From assembly GCA_964529445.1 (NCBI GenBank), contig CAZGWJ010000026.1, positions 1 to 30,892 of the forward strand: a stretch of DNA of 30,892 nt. The letters are read 5' to 3'. This DNA is from CAZGWJ01 sp964529445. GTDB taxonomy: Bacteria; Oederibacteriota; Muellerivitia; Muellerivitales; Muellerivitaceae. A model generated the notes under the pieces. The model did not search any database, was not told the origin of the DNA, and worked only from the letters and a program-made list of their open reading frames with translations. Positions 7,781 through 15,900 of the stretch are shown here, one piece after another (position 1 is the first letter of the stretch; every line of letters starts with the position of its first letter). Both the position numbers and the translations under genes were made by a program.

Positions 7781-8356
7781 CTACTTATTTCTTTTCTTGA
7801 CCATCCCGGAAGGAGTCCCCAACTTGGGCGGCGTGATCTTGACCCCCATCTGTTGGAGCAGGTCCAGCGCCATGTCTTCCCAGGACTTCCCGTAGGCCTT
7901 CAGGGTGATGTCGGCATAGCGCTCCAGGAGGGGCCTGCGCTCCCGGAAGAGCGCGTCGATCGTTTCACCACCCCGGCGAACGGTTCCACGGGCCGAGAAA
8001 TCGGGGATACGCCTTTTCAGCTCCGCCAGGGGCACTTTCAAAAAGACCCTCGGACCCAGGGTCTTCAGGTAGGCCATGGCCTTGGGGTAATACACGGCGC
8101 TTCCGCCCGTGGCCACCACGCAATGCCGCGGGTGGAGGGCCAGGAGGATCCCCTCTTCCATCTTCATGAACCCTTCCATGCCCAACCGTTCCAGCACCTT
8201 CTGCAGGGGTTTGTGGAAACGCGCCTCGATCAACTGATCCACGTCGATGAAGTGGTAGCGCAGATGGCGGGCCAGGATCCGCCCGACGGTGGTCTTGCCG
8301 CTCCCGAACATCCCGATGAGGATCAGGTTGTCGGGAAAATCCTTGGGTTTTTCCAC
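7781..8356 (-). CDS. aroK: Shikimate kinase
   Basis: A cytosolic P-loop kinase phosphorylating shikimate to shikimate 3-phosphate in chorismate and aromatic amino acid synthesis. The 191-residue protein has a Walker A motif GMFGSGKTT near residue 15, FIDVDQLIE as the substrate-binding Asp motif, ATGGSAVY corresponding to the conserved GGG-type substrate loop, and a late R-x-RRPLLERYADI lid/ATP-site region. The start is GTG 8356 with AAAGGAG five bases upstream; longer readings of this frame run antisense through the antiporter gene and are spurious. Slightly long for AroK because of a Lys-rich C-terminal tail. It stands alone, bracketed by two copies of the CACGAAG repeat. Confidence 0.85.
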   Translation of the reverse strand: MEKPKDFPDNLILIGMFGSGKTTVGRILARHLRYHFIDVDQLIEARFHKPLQKVLERLGMEGFMKMEEGILLALHPRHCVVATGGSAVYYPKAMAYLKTLGPRVFLKVPLAELKRRIPDFSARGTVRRGGETIDALFRERRPLLERYADITLKAYGKSWEDMALDLLQQMGVKITPPKLGTPSGMVKKRNK

Positions 8357-8368
8357 GGGAACTCCTTT

Positions 8369-8397
8369 TTCACCACGAAGACACGAAGGCGCGAAGG
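8369..8397 (+). repeat. CACGAAG-type intergenic repeat, copy 2
   Basis: A direct repeat of 7681-7708, identical over its first 22 bases. It lies just upstream of the aroK ribosome site, on the opposite strand to that gene. Confidence 0.75.
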
Positions 8398-8516
8398 TGA
8401 GACCGGGATGATTTCGATTCAACGACAAGAGGAACGAGTTTAACCCAGCGGACCGTGATTTCCAAGACGGTCCTCCGGGAAGGCCATCAAACAAGCGGCT
8501 CCTTCGTCGCGGACTT

Positions 8517-8524
8517 GCTACAAT
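8517..8524 (+). promoter_or_regulatory. -10 box TACAAT of a probably leaderless promoter
   Basis: TTGCTACAAT gives an extended -10 (TG, one base, TACAAT) whose last base is six bases before the ATG at 8531. No Shine-Dalgarno fits in between. Confidence 0.5.
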
Positions 8525-8530
8525 GCCCCC

Positions 8531-10891
8531 ATGGACAGCGTGACCTTTCTCGTGGACCTGGCCTGGGTCGTCGGCCTCGGGGCCCTGGTCACCGTCGTCT
8601 TCCAGCGATTCCGACAGCCCCTTGTCCTGGGCTACCTCCTGGCCGGGCTCCTCCTGAACGCGCGGTTCCCCTTCCTGCCCGACTTGCAGCACCCCGAGAA
8701 CATCCAACTGCTCGCCCAGTTGGGGGTCATCTTCATCATGTTCTTCATCGGGATGCAGTTCAACCTCCGGAAGTTCCGGCAGGTGGGGTTCCGGGTCGTT
8801 CTCGCGGGGTTCCTGGAGGTGACTCTCATCATGTGGCTGGGTTTCATCCTGGCCCAGCTGTTGGGGTACAAGGTCTCGGAAAGCCTCTTCTTCGGCGCCC
8901 TTTTCACCACGGCATCCACCACGATCATCGTCAAGACCCTCACGGACGAGAAGATGCTCTCGCAGGAGTTCGCGTCCGTCATCATCGGCATCACCCTGAT
9001 GGAAGACCTCGCCACCGTCGTGGTCCTCGTCTTCCTCTCCACCGTGGCGGGCTCCGGGGCGCCGGATGTGACCCAGATCCTCTCGGCCGCATCCCGCGTG
9101 GTGGCCTTCTCCGCCGGGACGGTAGGCCTGGGCCTCCTGGTGGTGCCCCGCCTGCTCCGGTGGATCCACCGGCTGGGATCGGGCGAGACCCTTTCCCTGG
9201 CCGCCATCGGGATCTGCTTCCTCGTCGCCACGACCGCCACCCGGCTCGGGGTCTCCGCCGCCCTGGGCGCCTTCCTGGCCGGTGCCCTCATCGCGGAATC
9301 CGGCTTGGTGGACAGGTTGGAGCAGCGCCTCCAGTCCGTAAGGGACCTCTTCCTGGCCGTTTTCTTCGTGACCATGGGTCTCCAGTTCGATCTCCCCGCC
9401 CGCGGCGAGATCTATTGGCTGGTGGGAGCAGGCCTCTTCATGTCCTTCGTGGGCCGCTTCTTCGCGGCCTCGACGGCCACGCTTCTTTCGGGCTACGACC
9501 TCAAGACCACCTTCCGGGCGGGCCTCTCCCTCACGGTGATCGGCGAACTGTCCTTCGTCATCGCGAACCTGGGCGTCTCCACCGGCACGGCACCCGCCTC
9601 CTTCTTCTCCATGGCCCTGGTCGTCTCGATGACCATGGCGTTCGTGACGCCCTTCCTGATCCGGCACAGCGGCCCCTGGGCCGCCCGCTTCGAGGGCGCG
9701 GTTCCCGCCGTCTGGCAGACCCTCGCGATGCGGTACCAGAGCTGGATCCAGGCCCTGAGCGGACCCTTCAGCCGGAAGCGGTTCCCGGCCCAACTCTATC
9801 CTCTCGCGGGCCGCGCCGTGCTTCTCATCCTCCTCATGGCGGGCGCGGTCTATGCCAACCGCGCGGCGAATGCCTATTTGGCCGAACACCGTATCCACCG
9901 GGTCCTCTGGGAGGGGGACGCGAAGGTCTTCCGCGAAATCGTCTTCGGCGGCGTCTACCTGGCCCTCTTCCTCCTCTCCCTCAATACCCTGGGCAGTCTC
10001 TTCCGCCACCTCCTGAAGGCGGGCGGCGAGAAGATGGACCCCAAGGGGCAGACCCTCCTGACCCTGCTCCAGTTCGTCGCGGCCTTCGTGCTGGGCGTCC
10101 TCTTTCTCTTCTTCGCCTCGCCCTTCGTATCGGCCACCACGCTCTTCCTCGTCGTGCTGGGCGTGGTGATGGCCCGCCTGGGCGTGTTGAGGAGCGCGCT
10201 TTCGCGAATGGAAACCCGTTTCGACGGTCTCGTGGGCAACATCATCTCCTCCTACGGCATGACCGAATCCTCCAGCGGCGCGATGCGGACCCTCATGAAC
10301 GAGCGTTATCCCTGGAAGGCCTCCATCACCGACTTCATCCTCCCCACCGAATTCTGCGGCGCGAACCGAACCCTGGCGGACCTGCGGCTCCGGAAGCGGA
10401 CCGGCGCCTCCATCATCGCGGTCTACCGCGGCGAGAACTGCGTCACCAATCCCGGGCCCGACTTCCAGCTCCTCCCCTCGGACGTCCTGGTCCTTTTGGG
10501 CGAGAAGGAACACCTGGAATCGGCCTCCAACTACCTGAGGGAATGCTGTCGGGAACCCCACCCGCAGATGGCCTCCGATGGCGAGGGCTTCCATCTGGAG
10601 ACCGCGAAAGTGCCCCCGGGATCCATCCTGGCCGGCAAGACCCTGGGCGAGCTGTCCTTCCGCACCCACACCGGTGCCAGCGTGGTGGGACTGGAGCGCG
10701 CGGGGGTGCGTTATACCACGATGCTGCCCGAGACCATCCTGGAGGAGGGCGACCTCCTGCTGCTTCTGGGAAAACCGGAGGAGGTGGGCGAGGCGCGACG
10801 ACTCGTCGAGGGGGAAGGACCGGCGGAGGATCTCCTGAAGGCCGGGAGCCGGGATGTGCCCGACGCTGAAAAACAGCCTCCCGGTTCGTGA
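8531..10891 (+). CDS. CPA2-family monovalent cation:proton antiporter with two RCK_C domains
   Basis: An inner-membrane K+ or Na+/H+ antiporter of the KefB/KefC-like CPA2 group, probably for ion or pH homeostasis. Of 786 residues, about the first 390 form the Na+/H+ exchanger core with many hydrophobic helices; TTASTTIIVKTLTDE and GITLMEDLATVVV are typical. A second membrane section spans about 425-545. The C-terminus holds two RCK_C (TrkA-C) domains, about 598-672 and 689-757, each ending in a 'DVLVLLG' or 'DLLLLLG' strand. The NAD-binding RCK_N domain normally between membrane core and RCK_C is absent, so gating is probably by another ligand. It appears to be a single-gene unit with a leaderless promoter, and it ends 13 bases from a convergent gene. 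Confidence 0.85.
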   Translation: MDSVTFLVDLAWVVGLGALVTVVFQRFRQPLVLGYLLAGLLLNARFPFLPDLQHPENIQLLAQLGVIFIMFFIGMQFNLRKFRQVGFRVVLAGFLEVTLIMWLGFILAQLLGYKVSESLFFGALFTTASTTIIVKTLTDEKMLSQEFASVIIGITLMEDLATVVVLVFLSTVAGSGAPDVTQILSAASRVVAFSAGTVGLGLLVVPRLLRWIHRLGSGETLSLAAIGICFLVATTATRLGVSAALGAFLAGALIAESGLVDRLEQRLQSVRDLFLAVFFVTMGLQFDLPARGEIYWLVGAGLFMSFVGRFFAASTATLLSGYDLKTTFRAGLSLTVIGELSFVIANLGVSTGTAPASFFSMALVVSMTMAFVTPFLIRHSGPWAARFEGAVPAVWQTLAMRYQSWIQALSGPFSRKRFPAQLYPLAGRAVLLILLMAGAVYANRAANAYLAEHRIHRVLWEGDAKVFREIVFGGVYLALFLLSLNTLGSLFRHLLKAGGEKMDPKGQTLLTLLQFVAAFVLGVLFLFFASPFVSATTLFLVVLGVVMARLGVLRSALSRMETRFDGLVGNIISSYGMTESSSGAMRTLMNERYPWKASITDFILPTEFCGANRTLADLRLRKRTGASIIAVYRGENCVTNPGPDFQLLPSDVLVLLGEKEHLESASNYLRECCREPHPQMASDGEGFHLETAKVPPGSILAGKTLGELSFRTHTGASVVGLERAGVRYTTMLPETILEEGDLLLLLGKPEEVGEARRLVEGEGPAEDLLKAGSRDVPDAEKQPPGS

Positions 10892-10904
10892 GAGGTCGGT
10901 TCGG

Positions 10905-12479
10905 TCAGGGACGCGGCAGGCGCAGGGCCAGGGCCAGGAGGCGCAGGACGCGGTATTCGGCCACCCTCCCCTCCCGGTAGGGGTCGTAGGGGGCGCTTTC
11001 CGCGATGTCGTCGTAGGCCGCCGGATGCACCAGGACCTCCGAATTGCTCACGCGGTTCATGCTGAAGACCATGTCGTTGTAACTGGAGATGTCCTCCGGC
11101 CGGGGATACCAGAGGGACAGATACCGGAACCCGTGCCGTTTCACGGCGGGCGCCATCAGGCGCCCCATCCAATAGATGACCCGCCGCCGCAGGCTCCATC
11201 CCACGGTCGGATCGCAGGGCACCCTTACGTACCGGACGCCTTCCTTCCGCAAGATATCCGCGACGGCGTCCAGCAGGCCGGGGAGAGCATGCACGTGGTG
11301 GTGGCTGTCGAAATGCCGGGGGCGGATGCCGTGGCTCTTCAGCCAAGCGATCTGCCGGGAAAGCTCCTCCCTCACGTGTCGGATGAACTTCCGGTTCAAG
11401 CCCAGCCGCCACATCCCCCATCTCAGGAAGACCTTGCCCAGCGACGAGGGCGGGAGCGAGAGGTGGAAGTGGATCCCGAGGTCCATCCCCTTCACGCGCT
11501 TCAGTTCCTCCAGGCGGTAGCGAACCTGAGGCAGGCCCGCCATGACGGACACGTACTTCAAGTGCCCCAGCCGCGCGATCCTCAGAACCCCCTCATTGAT
11601 GCTCCGGGACATCCCCCAGTCGTCCGCGAACAGATGGTTGTTGTTCAGGCGCAGGAACTCGTATTTCCCGCCCTTGAACTGTCGGCGCAGTCGGGGTACC
11701 CACTCGACGATCTCGCGCACCTCCGTGACCAGCCGCCGGAAGGGCTTCTCCCGGCCGAACCGCAGGCGCGCCGGCAGTTCGGTGAACCTCCATCCGTTGG
11801 CCATCGCGATGAGGTTCAGCTCGATCTCGTAGAGGAACCCGGGGCAGGACAGGCGGCTGAAAAGCCGCAGGGCGACGGCGCGTTTCATGGCGTAGGCCCC
11901 GGAAAGGCCGTCCGTGGTCTTCAGCCCCACGAAGCGGCGCAGGAGGGCGTTGAAGGCCAGCCCCAGGGCGTGGTGCCGCAGGGTCACGTTCAGGATGTTC
12001 GCGGGGACCGAGAACTCGGAATCCTCCAGGCGGCGGTTGGCGCACACGGCCGGGGCGCCCTTCCCCAAGAGCCACAGGGCCTCGCGGAAGAAGATGGGCG
12101 GGTACTGGTACTCGAGGTTCCCCACCAGGAGGATCCTTCCCCGGGACCGGAATGCCGCGCCCCTCACGGCGTCGCCCACGTTGGCGGCCGCCAGGGCCCG
12201 CCATTGGAAGAGGGCCTTGAGTCCGCGGCTTTTGCGCTTCCCCTGCCCGATGTCCGCGGCCGCGCCCGGGCCGTAGGGCGCGAGGATGATCTCGTGCCTG
12301 CGGCCGAACTCCTTCTGGAGGAACCGTTGGATCTCCGAGAGGTAACGCAGGGCCTGGGGGCGGTCGAGCAGGGTGTCGGCCTTGAAGGGGACCGGAAGGA
12401 TGAAGGAAACGTCCAAAGAACCCTTCAGGCTCGGAAAGGGACCTTCCCAGACCGGCAAGGCGCCGAGGGTCGGGCTCAT
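10905..12479 (-). CDS. Fusion of degenerate GT2-like domain and YdjC/ChbG-type deacetylase
   Basis: A 524-residue two-domain protein. Residues about 20-275 resemble a GT2 polyprenyl-phosphate glycosyltransferase: SFILPVPFKA opens the fold and GLKTTDGLSGAYAMKR matches the acceptor-side motif. The usual nucleotide-binding DDGSTD is replaced by APYGPG, and the DxD-hpP motif by NLEYQYPP. Residues about 280-490 match the YdjC/ChbG carbohydrate deacetylase family, with metal-site motifs FADDWGMS (about 284), GIHFHLS (335), DSHHHVHALP (391) and EVLVHPA (481). I infer that the deacetylase is active and the GT2-like part may only bind substrate. It overlaps the upstream methyltransferase by four bases (ATGA), so the two are translationally coupled in an envelope-glycan cluster. 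Confidence 0.75.
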   Translation of the reverse strand: MSPTLGALPVWEGPFPSLKGSLDVSFILPVPFKADTLLDRPQALRYLSEIQRFLQKEFGRRHEIILAPYGPGAAADIGQGKRKSRGLKALFQWRALAAANVGDAVRGAAFRSRGRILLVGNLEYQYPPIFFREALWLLGKGAPAVCANRRLEDSEFSVPANILNVTLRHHALGLAFNALLRRFVGLKTTDGLSGAYAMKRAVALRLFSRLSCPGFLYEIELNLIAMANGWRFTELPARLRFGREKPFRRLVTEVREIVEWVPRLRRQFKGGKYEFLRLNNNHLFADDWGMSRSINEGVLRIARLGHLKYVSVMAGLPQVRYRLEELKRVKGMDLGIHFHLSLPPSSLGKVFLRWGMWRLGLNRKFIRHVREELSRQIAWLKSHGIRPRHFDSHHHVHALPGLLDAVADILRKEGVRYVRVPCDPTVGWSLRRRVIYWMGRLMAPAVKRHGFRYLSLWYPRPEDISSYNDMVFSMNRVSNSEVLVHPAAYDDIAESAPYDPYREGRVAEYRVLRLLALALRLPRP

Positions 12480-13129
12480 CGCTTCACGCATTCGTAGAGA
12501 ATGTCCGCGTAGGGCGGCCGGGCCAGGGGGCGCATGCGCACCTGGAACCCCGCCTTCCCGGCCATGGCCTTCCAGCCGTCGGGGGTCCGGAAATGCAGGC
12601 GCTCGGCCTTCGTCAGGCCCAGCGTGGTCATGATCCGCTCGTGCACCCGGTTCCATCGGGAAAAGAGCGAGCCGGTCTGCCCCAGTTCGCGGAAAACGAG
12701 GACCCCGCCCCGTCTCAGCCGACCCCGCGAGCGACGCAAGAGCGCTTCCTGCTCCGCGAAGGGCAGGTAATGCAGGTCGTCCATGTAGACGATGCCGTCG
12801 AAGGGGCCGGGCGGCACGCGGGTGAAATCCGCCTCGCGAAACGTGAGGTTCTTGATCCCCCGGCCCGCGCGCTTCGCGGCCGCGATGCGGGGTCCGTCGT
12901 GGTCCGTGGCCAGGATGCGCCGCGCGGGAGACTCGAGGGCCATCGTGAGGGCCAGAAGACCGTGGCCGCAACCCGCGTCGAGGATGCGGCCGCGCGCGGG
13001 AAGCACGCGGGCCACCTCGCGGTAGGGGGTCCAGATCCAGCGGGCGAGAAGGAACGCCCTCGTTCCGAGGGGTTCCTCCCGGAACCGTCCGAGCACCTCC
13101 CGGCGCAACGAACTCCCGCTGGGCGGCAT
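12476..13129 (-). CDS. Class I SAM-dependent methyltransferase
   Basis: A 217-residue cytosolic methyltransferase. Motif I is ILDAGCGHGLLALTMA near residue 50, the acidic strand-2 end is ATDHDG, the Asp after strand 3 is in READFTRVP, and FDGIVYMDDLHYLP is the post-motif strand 4. It has no membrane segment. The substrate is unknown. It is coupled to both neighbours: the upstream GT-C gene stops one base before this ATG (with GGAGGAGG inside that gene's last codons as ribosome site), and the downstream fusion gene overlaps its stop. It therefore probably acts on the same glycan, glycolipid or polyprenyl-linked intermediate. Confidence 0.8.
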   Translation of the reverse strand: MPPSGSSLRREVLGRFREEPLGTRAFLLARWIWTPYREVARVLPARGRILDAGCGHGLLALTMALESPARRILATDHDGPRIAAAKRAGRGIKNLTFREADFTRVPPGPFDGIVYMDDLHYLPFAEQEALLRRSRGRLRRGGVLVFRELGQTGSLFSRWNRVHERIMTTLGLTKAERLHFRTPDGWKAMAGKAGFQVRMRPLARPPYADILYECVKR

Positions 13130-13130
13130 G

Positions 13131-15674
13131 TCATCCTCCTCCCTGTTTCCCCGGCTCGGGGGCCCGGGACGCCTGCTCGAGGGTGGTCCATTCCACGTCC
13201 CCCACCTTGCGGAAGAGCACCACGGAGACCGCGGTCGCGGAATGCAGCCAGGTCTTGATCACGACGTCCCGCATCCCCGCCTCGAGGCGCAGGCGCTTCA
13301 CCAGGGTCTGCCCCTCCACCCGATGCATCCTCACCAGGGTCTTCCCGCCCACCCGGATGAAGAGGGGGTTGGCCGCGGTGATCATCCACTCGTAGGTCGC
13401 GGTCTCGGGGATTCGGATGGCGCCCCGCGTGACGGTCATGCCCGGGAAGAAGTAGTCCTCGTAGCGCTCCGGGTCCAGCGCCTCCTGGTTCGGCGCCTGG
13501 GTCGGGTCGTCCATCCGGTTCTCCCTCAGGACCCCGCCGACGCCCCACCCGAAGAAGCCGCTGTGGTAGCGCCTCACCCAGGCGCCCCGTTTCACCTGGC
13601 GGTAGAGCACGAAGCGCTCGTCCTCGGGGATGTCCTCCCCCCGGATCACGATGCGGTGCATGTAGCGCGGAGCCACCTCGATGCCGCCGGGATGCCGGTT
13701 GATGAGGACCTGCGTCCACTCGGCCCGGGGATATTCGCGCCTGAGCCGCTCCGCCATTTCCGGGTTCTCCATGTCGAGCAGGACGACCACATCCTGGGGG
13801 TCCTCACCCGCTTCCACCGGGATCCAGTTCGTGTTCTTGAGGTAGTAGAACCGGCGACCCTCGTTCAAGGCGTATTGAGCGTTGGGCCCCACGAAGTGCC
13901 CGGAGAGCCCCAGGTACACCCGGTATTTCCCGTAATCCTTGCGGATCTGGCGGGCCACGGCCGTCTCCGGGCTGATGATCGGAACGAAGTATTCGTTGAA
14001 CTTCCGGAACTCGACGATGCCCGCCGCGAGAAGACCGGCCGAGAGCAGGGCGAGGATCGCCCGCCGCAGGAAGGATCGCGGAAGCGTCGAAGCCAGGAGG
14101 CGTTCCCCGGCCCCGGCCGCCAGTACGCAAAGCGGGGGTGCGGCCGCCACGATCTTGGTGGAGGCCGTGTCGATGGAGAGGGCGAGGACGACGGTCCCAA
14201 TCGCGGCCATGAAGGCGAGATGGATCTTCTTCGCGTCGGGCTTGCCCAGGAACCACGCGATGCCCAGGGCATAGGCCCCCATGGAGAGGACGTCGAAGAA
14301 CGCCTCGTAGGACACCATCATGTCGTTGCGGTCCGTGGCGAACCAGAAGAGGGACCTCACGACCAGGACGGCCTTGCCCCAGAGGTAAGGGATGAGCCCT
14401 CCCACCACCTTTTCCTTGGTGAAGACCGAGACGTCCGGCAGGCGCTGGTTGAATTCGAGATGCTGGGAGATGGGATACACCAAAAGACACGCCAGGCCGG
14501 TGCCGAGCGCCCAGGCCGCGAGCCGCTTCCCGCATCCCTTGTAGGACGCGGCCCGCTGGGCGGCGACGGCCAGGATGGCCCAGAGGGAGAACCACAGGAC
14601 CGTCAGCGGACCGTTGGCCAGGTGGCGGGACCAGAACGCGCCCCAGGCGGCGAACATCGGATGCGTGGCCGAGAAGAGTCCGGCGAAGATGGCGGCCAGG
14701 AAGACCGGCGGGCCGGCCGCCACGGCGCAGGCGAGGGGATTGCACCTCTCCTCGCGACGCAGAAGGATCCAGGCCAGCACCAGGAGCGGCACGAACATCA
14801 TGAGCGGGCGATAGGCGGAATAGGTGTAGACCCCGAACGCCATCGCCGCCCCCCATTGCAGGAAATGAGGAAGGTCCGGCTTGCGCAGGACGCGGAGCGT
14901 GAAGAGCACCGCCACCGCGGCCCCCAGGGGAAGGGTTCCCGCGCGGAGTCCCGCGATGTTCAGGAGGAGGATGGGCTTCGCCACCGCACCCAGCGCGGCG
15001 GCAAAAAGGCCCGCGCGCCGAGAACCCACCTCCCGCCCCGCCAGGTAAAGGACCCAGACCGTGAGCAGGACCACGCCGCCGGAGGCGATGCGCTGGGCCA
15101 CGTATCCCGGCACCTCCGGCAGGAGGAGACGGAAGAGGGTGAGCCAATAGGGGAAGAAGGGTTCCCTTCCCCCGAAGTAGAACATGAGGCGGTGGACGTT
15201 CTGGTCGAGAACGTGGCGCGTCAACACCACGTTGTTGGCCCAATCGTCCCAGTAATATCCCGGAGGGTTCATGGGGTCGAAGACGCAGATGACGGCGGCA
15301 CCGGCCATGATGGCGGCCAGGAGAATGCCGGCCGTCTTGGGACCGGGGGAGGGATCGGTCCATTCGCCTCTTAACCGGTTAAAGCCAAAGATGGTGATGC
15401 CAAGTCCGACCGCCATCAGGATGAAATTGGGGATGAGCGGGAACCGGTTGGGCTGGATCATCGAATAGGTCTTCACGACGACCTGGAAATCCTGCAGGGC
15501 AATGAGGGAGAAAACGGTCAGTCCCCATCCGAAGAGGACCCACAAGGTCCCGTTCCCGCCGGATGGAACGGGCACCGGGTCGGGAACCGGGATGTCGACC
15601 GACGCGACCGTGACCTTCCGGCCGCGGCGTTCCGCTTTTCCCGTCGAGGTTCTGCGCGAAACCTTCCTCTTCAT
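13131..15674 (-). CDS. GT-C membrane glycosyltransferase with C-terminal PA14-like domain (paralogue 1)
   Basis: An inner-membrane protein of 847 residues. A basic, Pro-rich cytoplasmic N-terminus (1-40) leads into about twelve hydrophobic segments. The loop motif YYWDDWANNVV near residue 140 fits the catalytic acidic loop of PMT/ArnT-like GT-C enzymes, and GGREPFFPYW follows. After the membrane part a large extracytoplasmic region ends in a PA14-like beta-sandwich (about 740-835: TYEWMITAANPLFIRVGGK, then VRMHRVEGQTLVKRLRLEAG). PA14 domains commonly bind carbohydrate. ATG 15674 follows GGAAGGG by seven bases. It shares layout and the GxREPFF motif with the protein at 15901-18351, so they are paralogues. 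Donor and acceptor are unknown. Confidence 0.75.
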   Translation of the reverse strand: MKRKVSRRTSTGKAERRGRKVTVASVDIPVPDPVPVPSGGNGTLWVLFGWGLTVFSLIALQDFQVVVKTYSMIQPNRFPLIPNFILMAVGLGITIFGFNRLRGEWTDPSPGPKTAGILLAAIMAGAAVICVFDPMNPPGYYWDDWANNVVLTRHVLDQNVHRLMFYFGGREPFFPYWLTLFRLLLPEVPGYVAQRIASGGVVLLTVWVLYLAGREVGSRRAGLFAAALGAVAKPILLLNIAGLRAGTLPLGAAVAVLFTLRVLRKPDLPHFLQWGAAMAFGVYTYSAYRPLMMFVPLLVLAWILLRREERCNPLACAVAAGPPVFLAAIFAGLFSATHPMFAAWGAFWSRHLANGPLTVLWFSLWAILAVAAQRAASYKGCGKRLAAWALGTGLACLLVYPISQHLEFNQRLPDVSVFTKEKVVGGLIPYLWGKAVLVVRSLFWFATDRNDMMVSYEAFFDVLSMGAYALGIAWFLGKPDAKKIHLAFMAAIGTVVLALSIDTASTKIVAAAPPLCVLAAGAGERLLASTLPRSFLRRAILALLSAGLLAAGIVEFRKFNEYFVPIISPETAVARQIRKDYGKYRVYLGLSGHFVGPNAQYALNEGRRFYYLKNTNWIPVEAGEDPQDVVVLLDMENPEMAERLRREYPRAEWTQVLINRHPGGIEVAPRYMHRIVIRGEDIPEDERFVLYRQVKRGAWVRRYHSGFFGWGVGGVLRENRMDDPTQAPNQEALDPERYEDYFFPGMTVTRGAIRIPETATYEWMITAANPLFIRVGGKTLVRMHRVEGQTLVKRLRLEAGMRDVVIKTWLHSATAVSVVLFRKVGDVEWTTLEQASRAPEPGKQGGG

Positions 15675-15900
15675 TCCCTGTCCCTTCCCGGGGTCACCCG
15701 GCGCGGTTCAACGGAGGGATCGATCACACGGAACGAGACTTTTCCGGATGTCAAGTTGTTGGAATGCTGTCGTGTGGCATCGATTTTCGTTTTCATTTTA
15801 ACGATAAAGGGCGGTTCAAAAAACCATAATCGAAAAATTCGCAATCGACCCGATCGACACGTGGCGTCCCGAATAACCCACTTCAAACGTCTGATACCGG
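15675..15900 (-). promoter_or_regulatory. Intergenic promoter region ahead of paralogue 1
   Basis: This 226-base gap is much richer in A+T (about 15770-15850) than its surroundings and has no frame. On the minus strand a perfect TTGACA occurs at 15754-15749; the best -10 after it is TGTGAT at a long 20-base spacing. It probably gives the genes from 15674 down to 10905 their own promoter. No terminator is obvious for the upstream gene. Confidence 0.35.

Noticed and set aside
8357..10669. In-frame extension of aroK to a 962-codon protein
   Set aside because: The extra part is antisense to the antiporter gene. A GTG start with a good ribosome site at 8356 gives a normal shikimate kinase.
13128..15374. 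A 748-codon plus-strand frame opposite the first PA14 GT-C gene
   Set aside because: Low-complexity charged product with no domain, fully antisense to a well-supported membrane protein gene.
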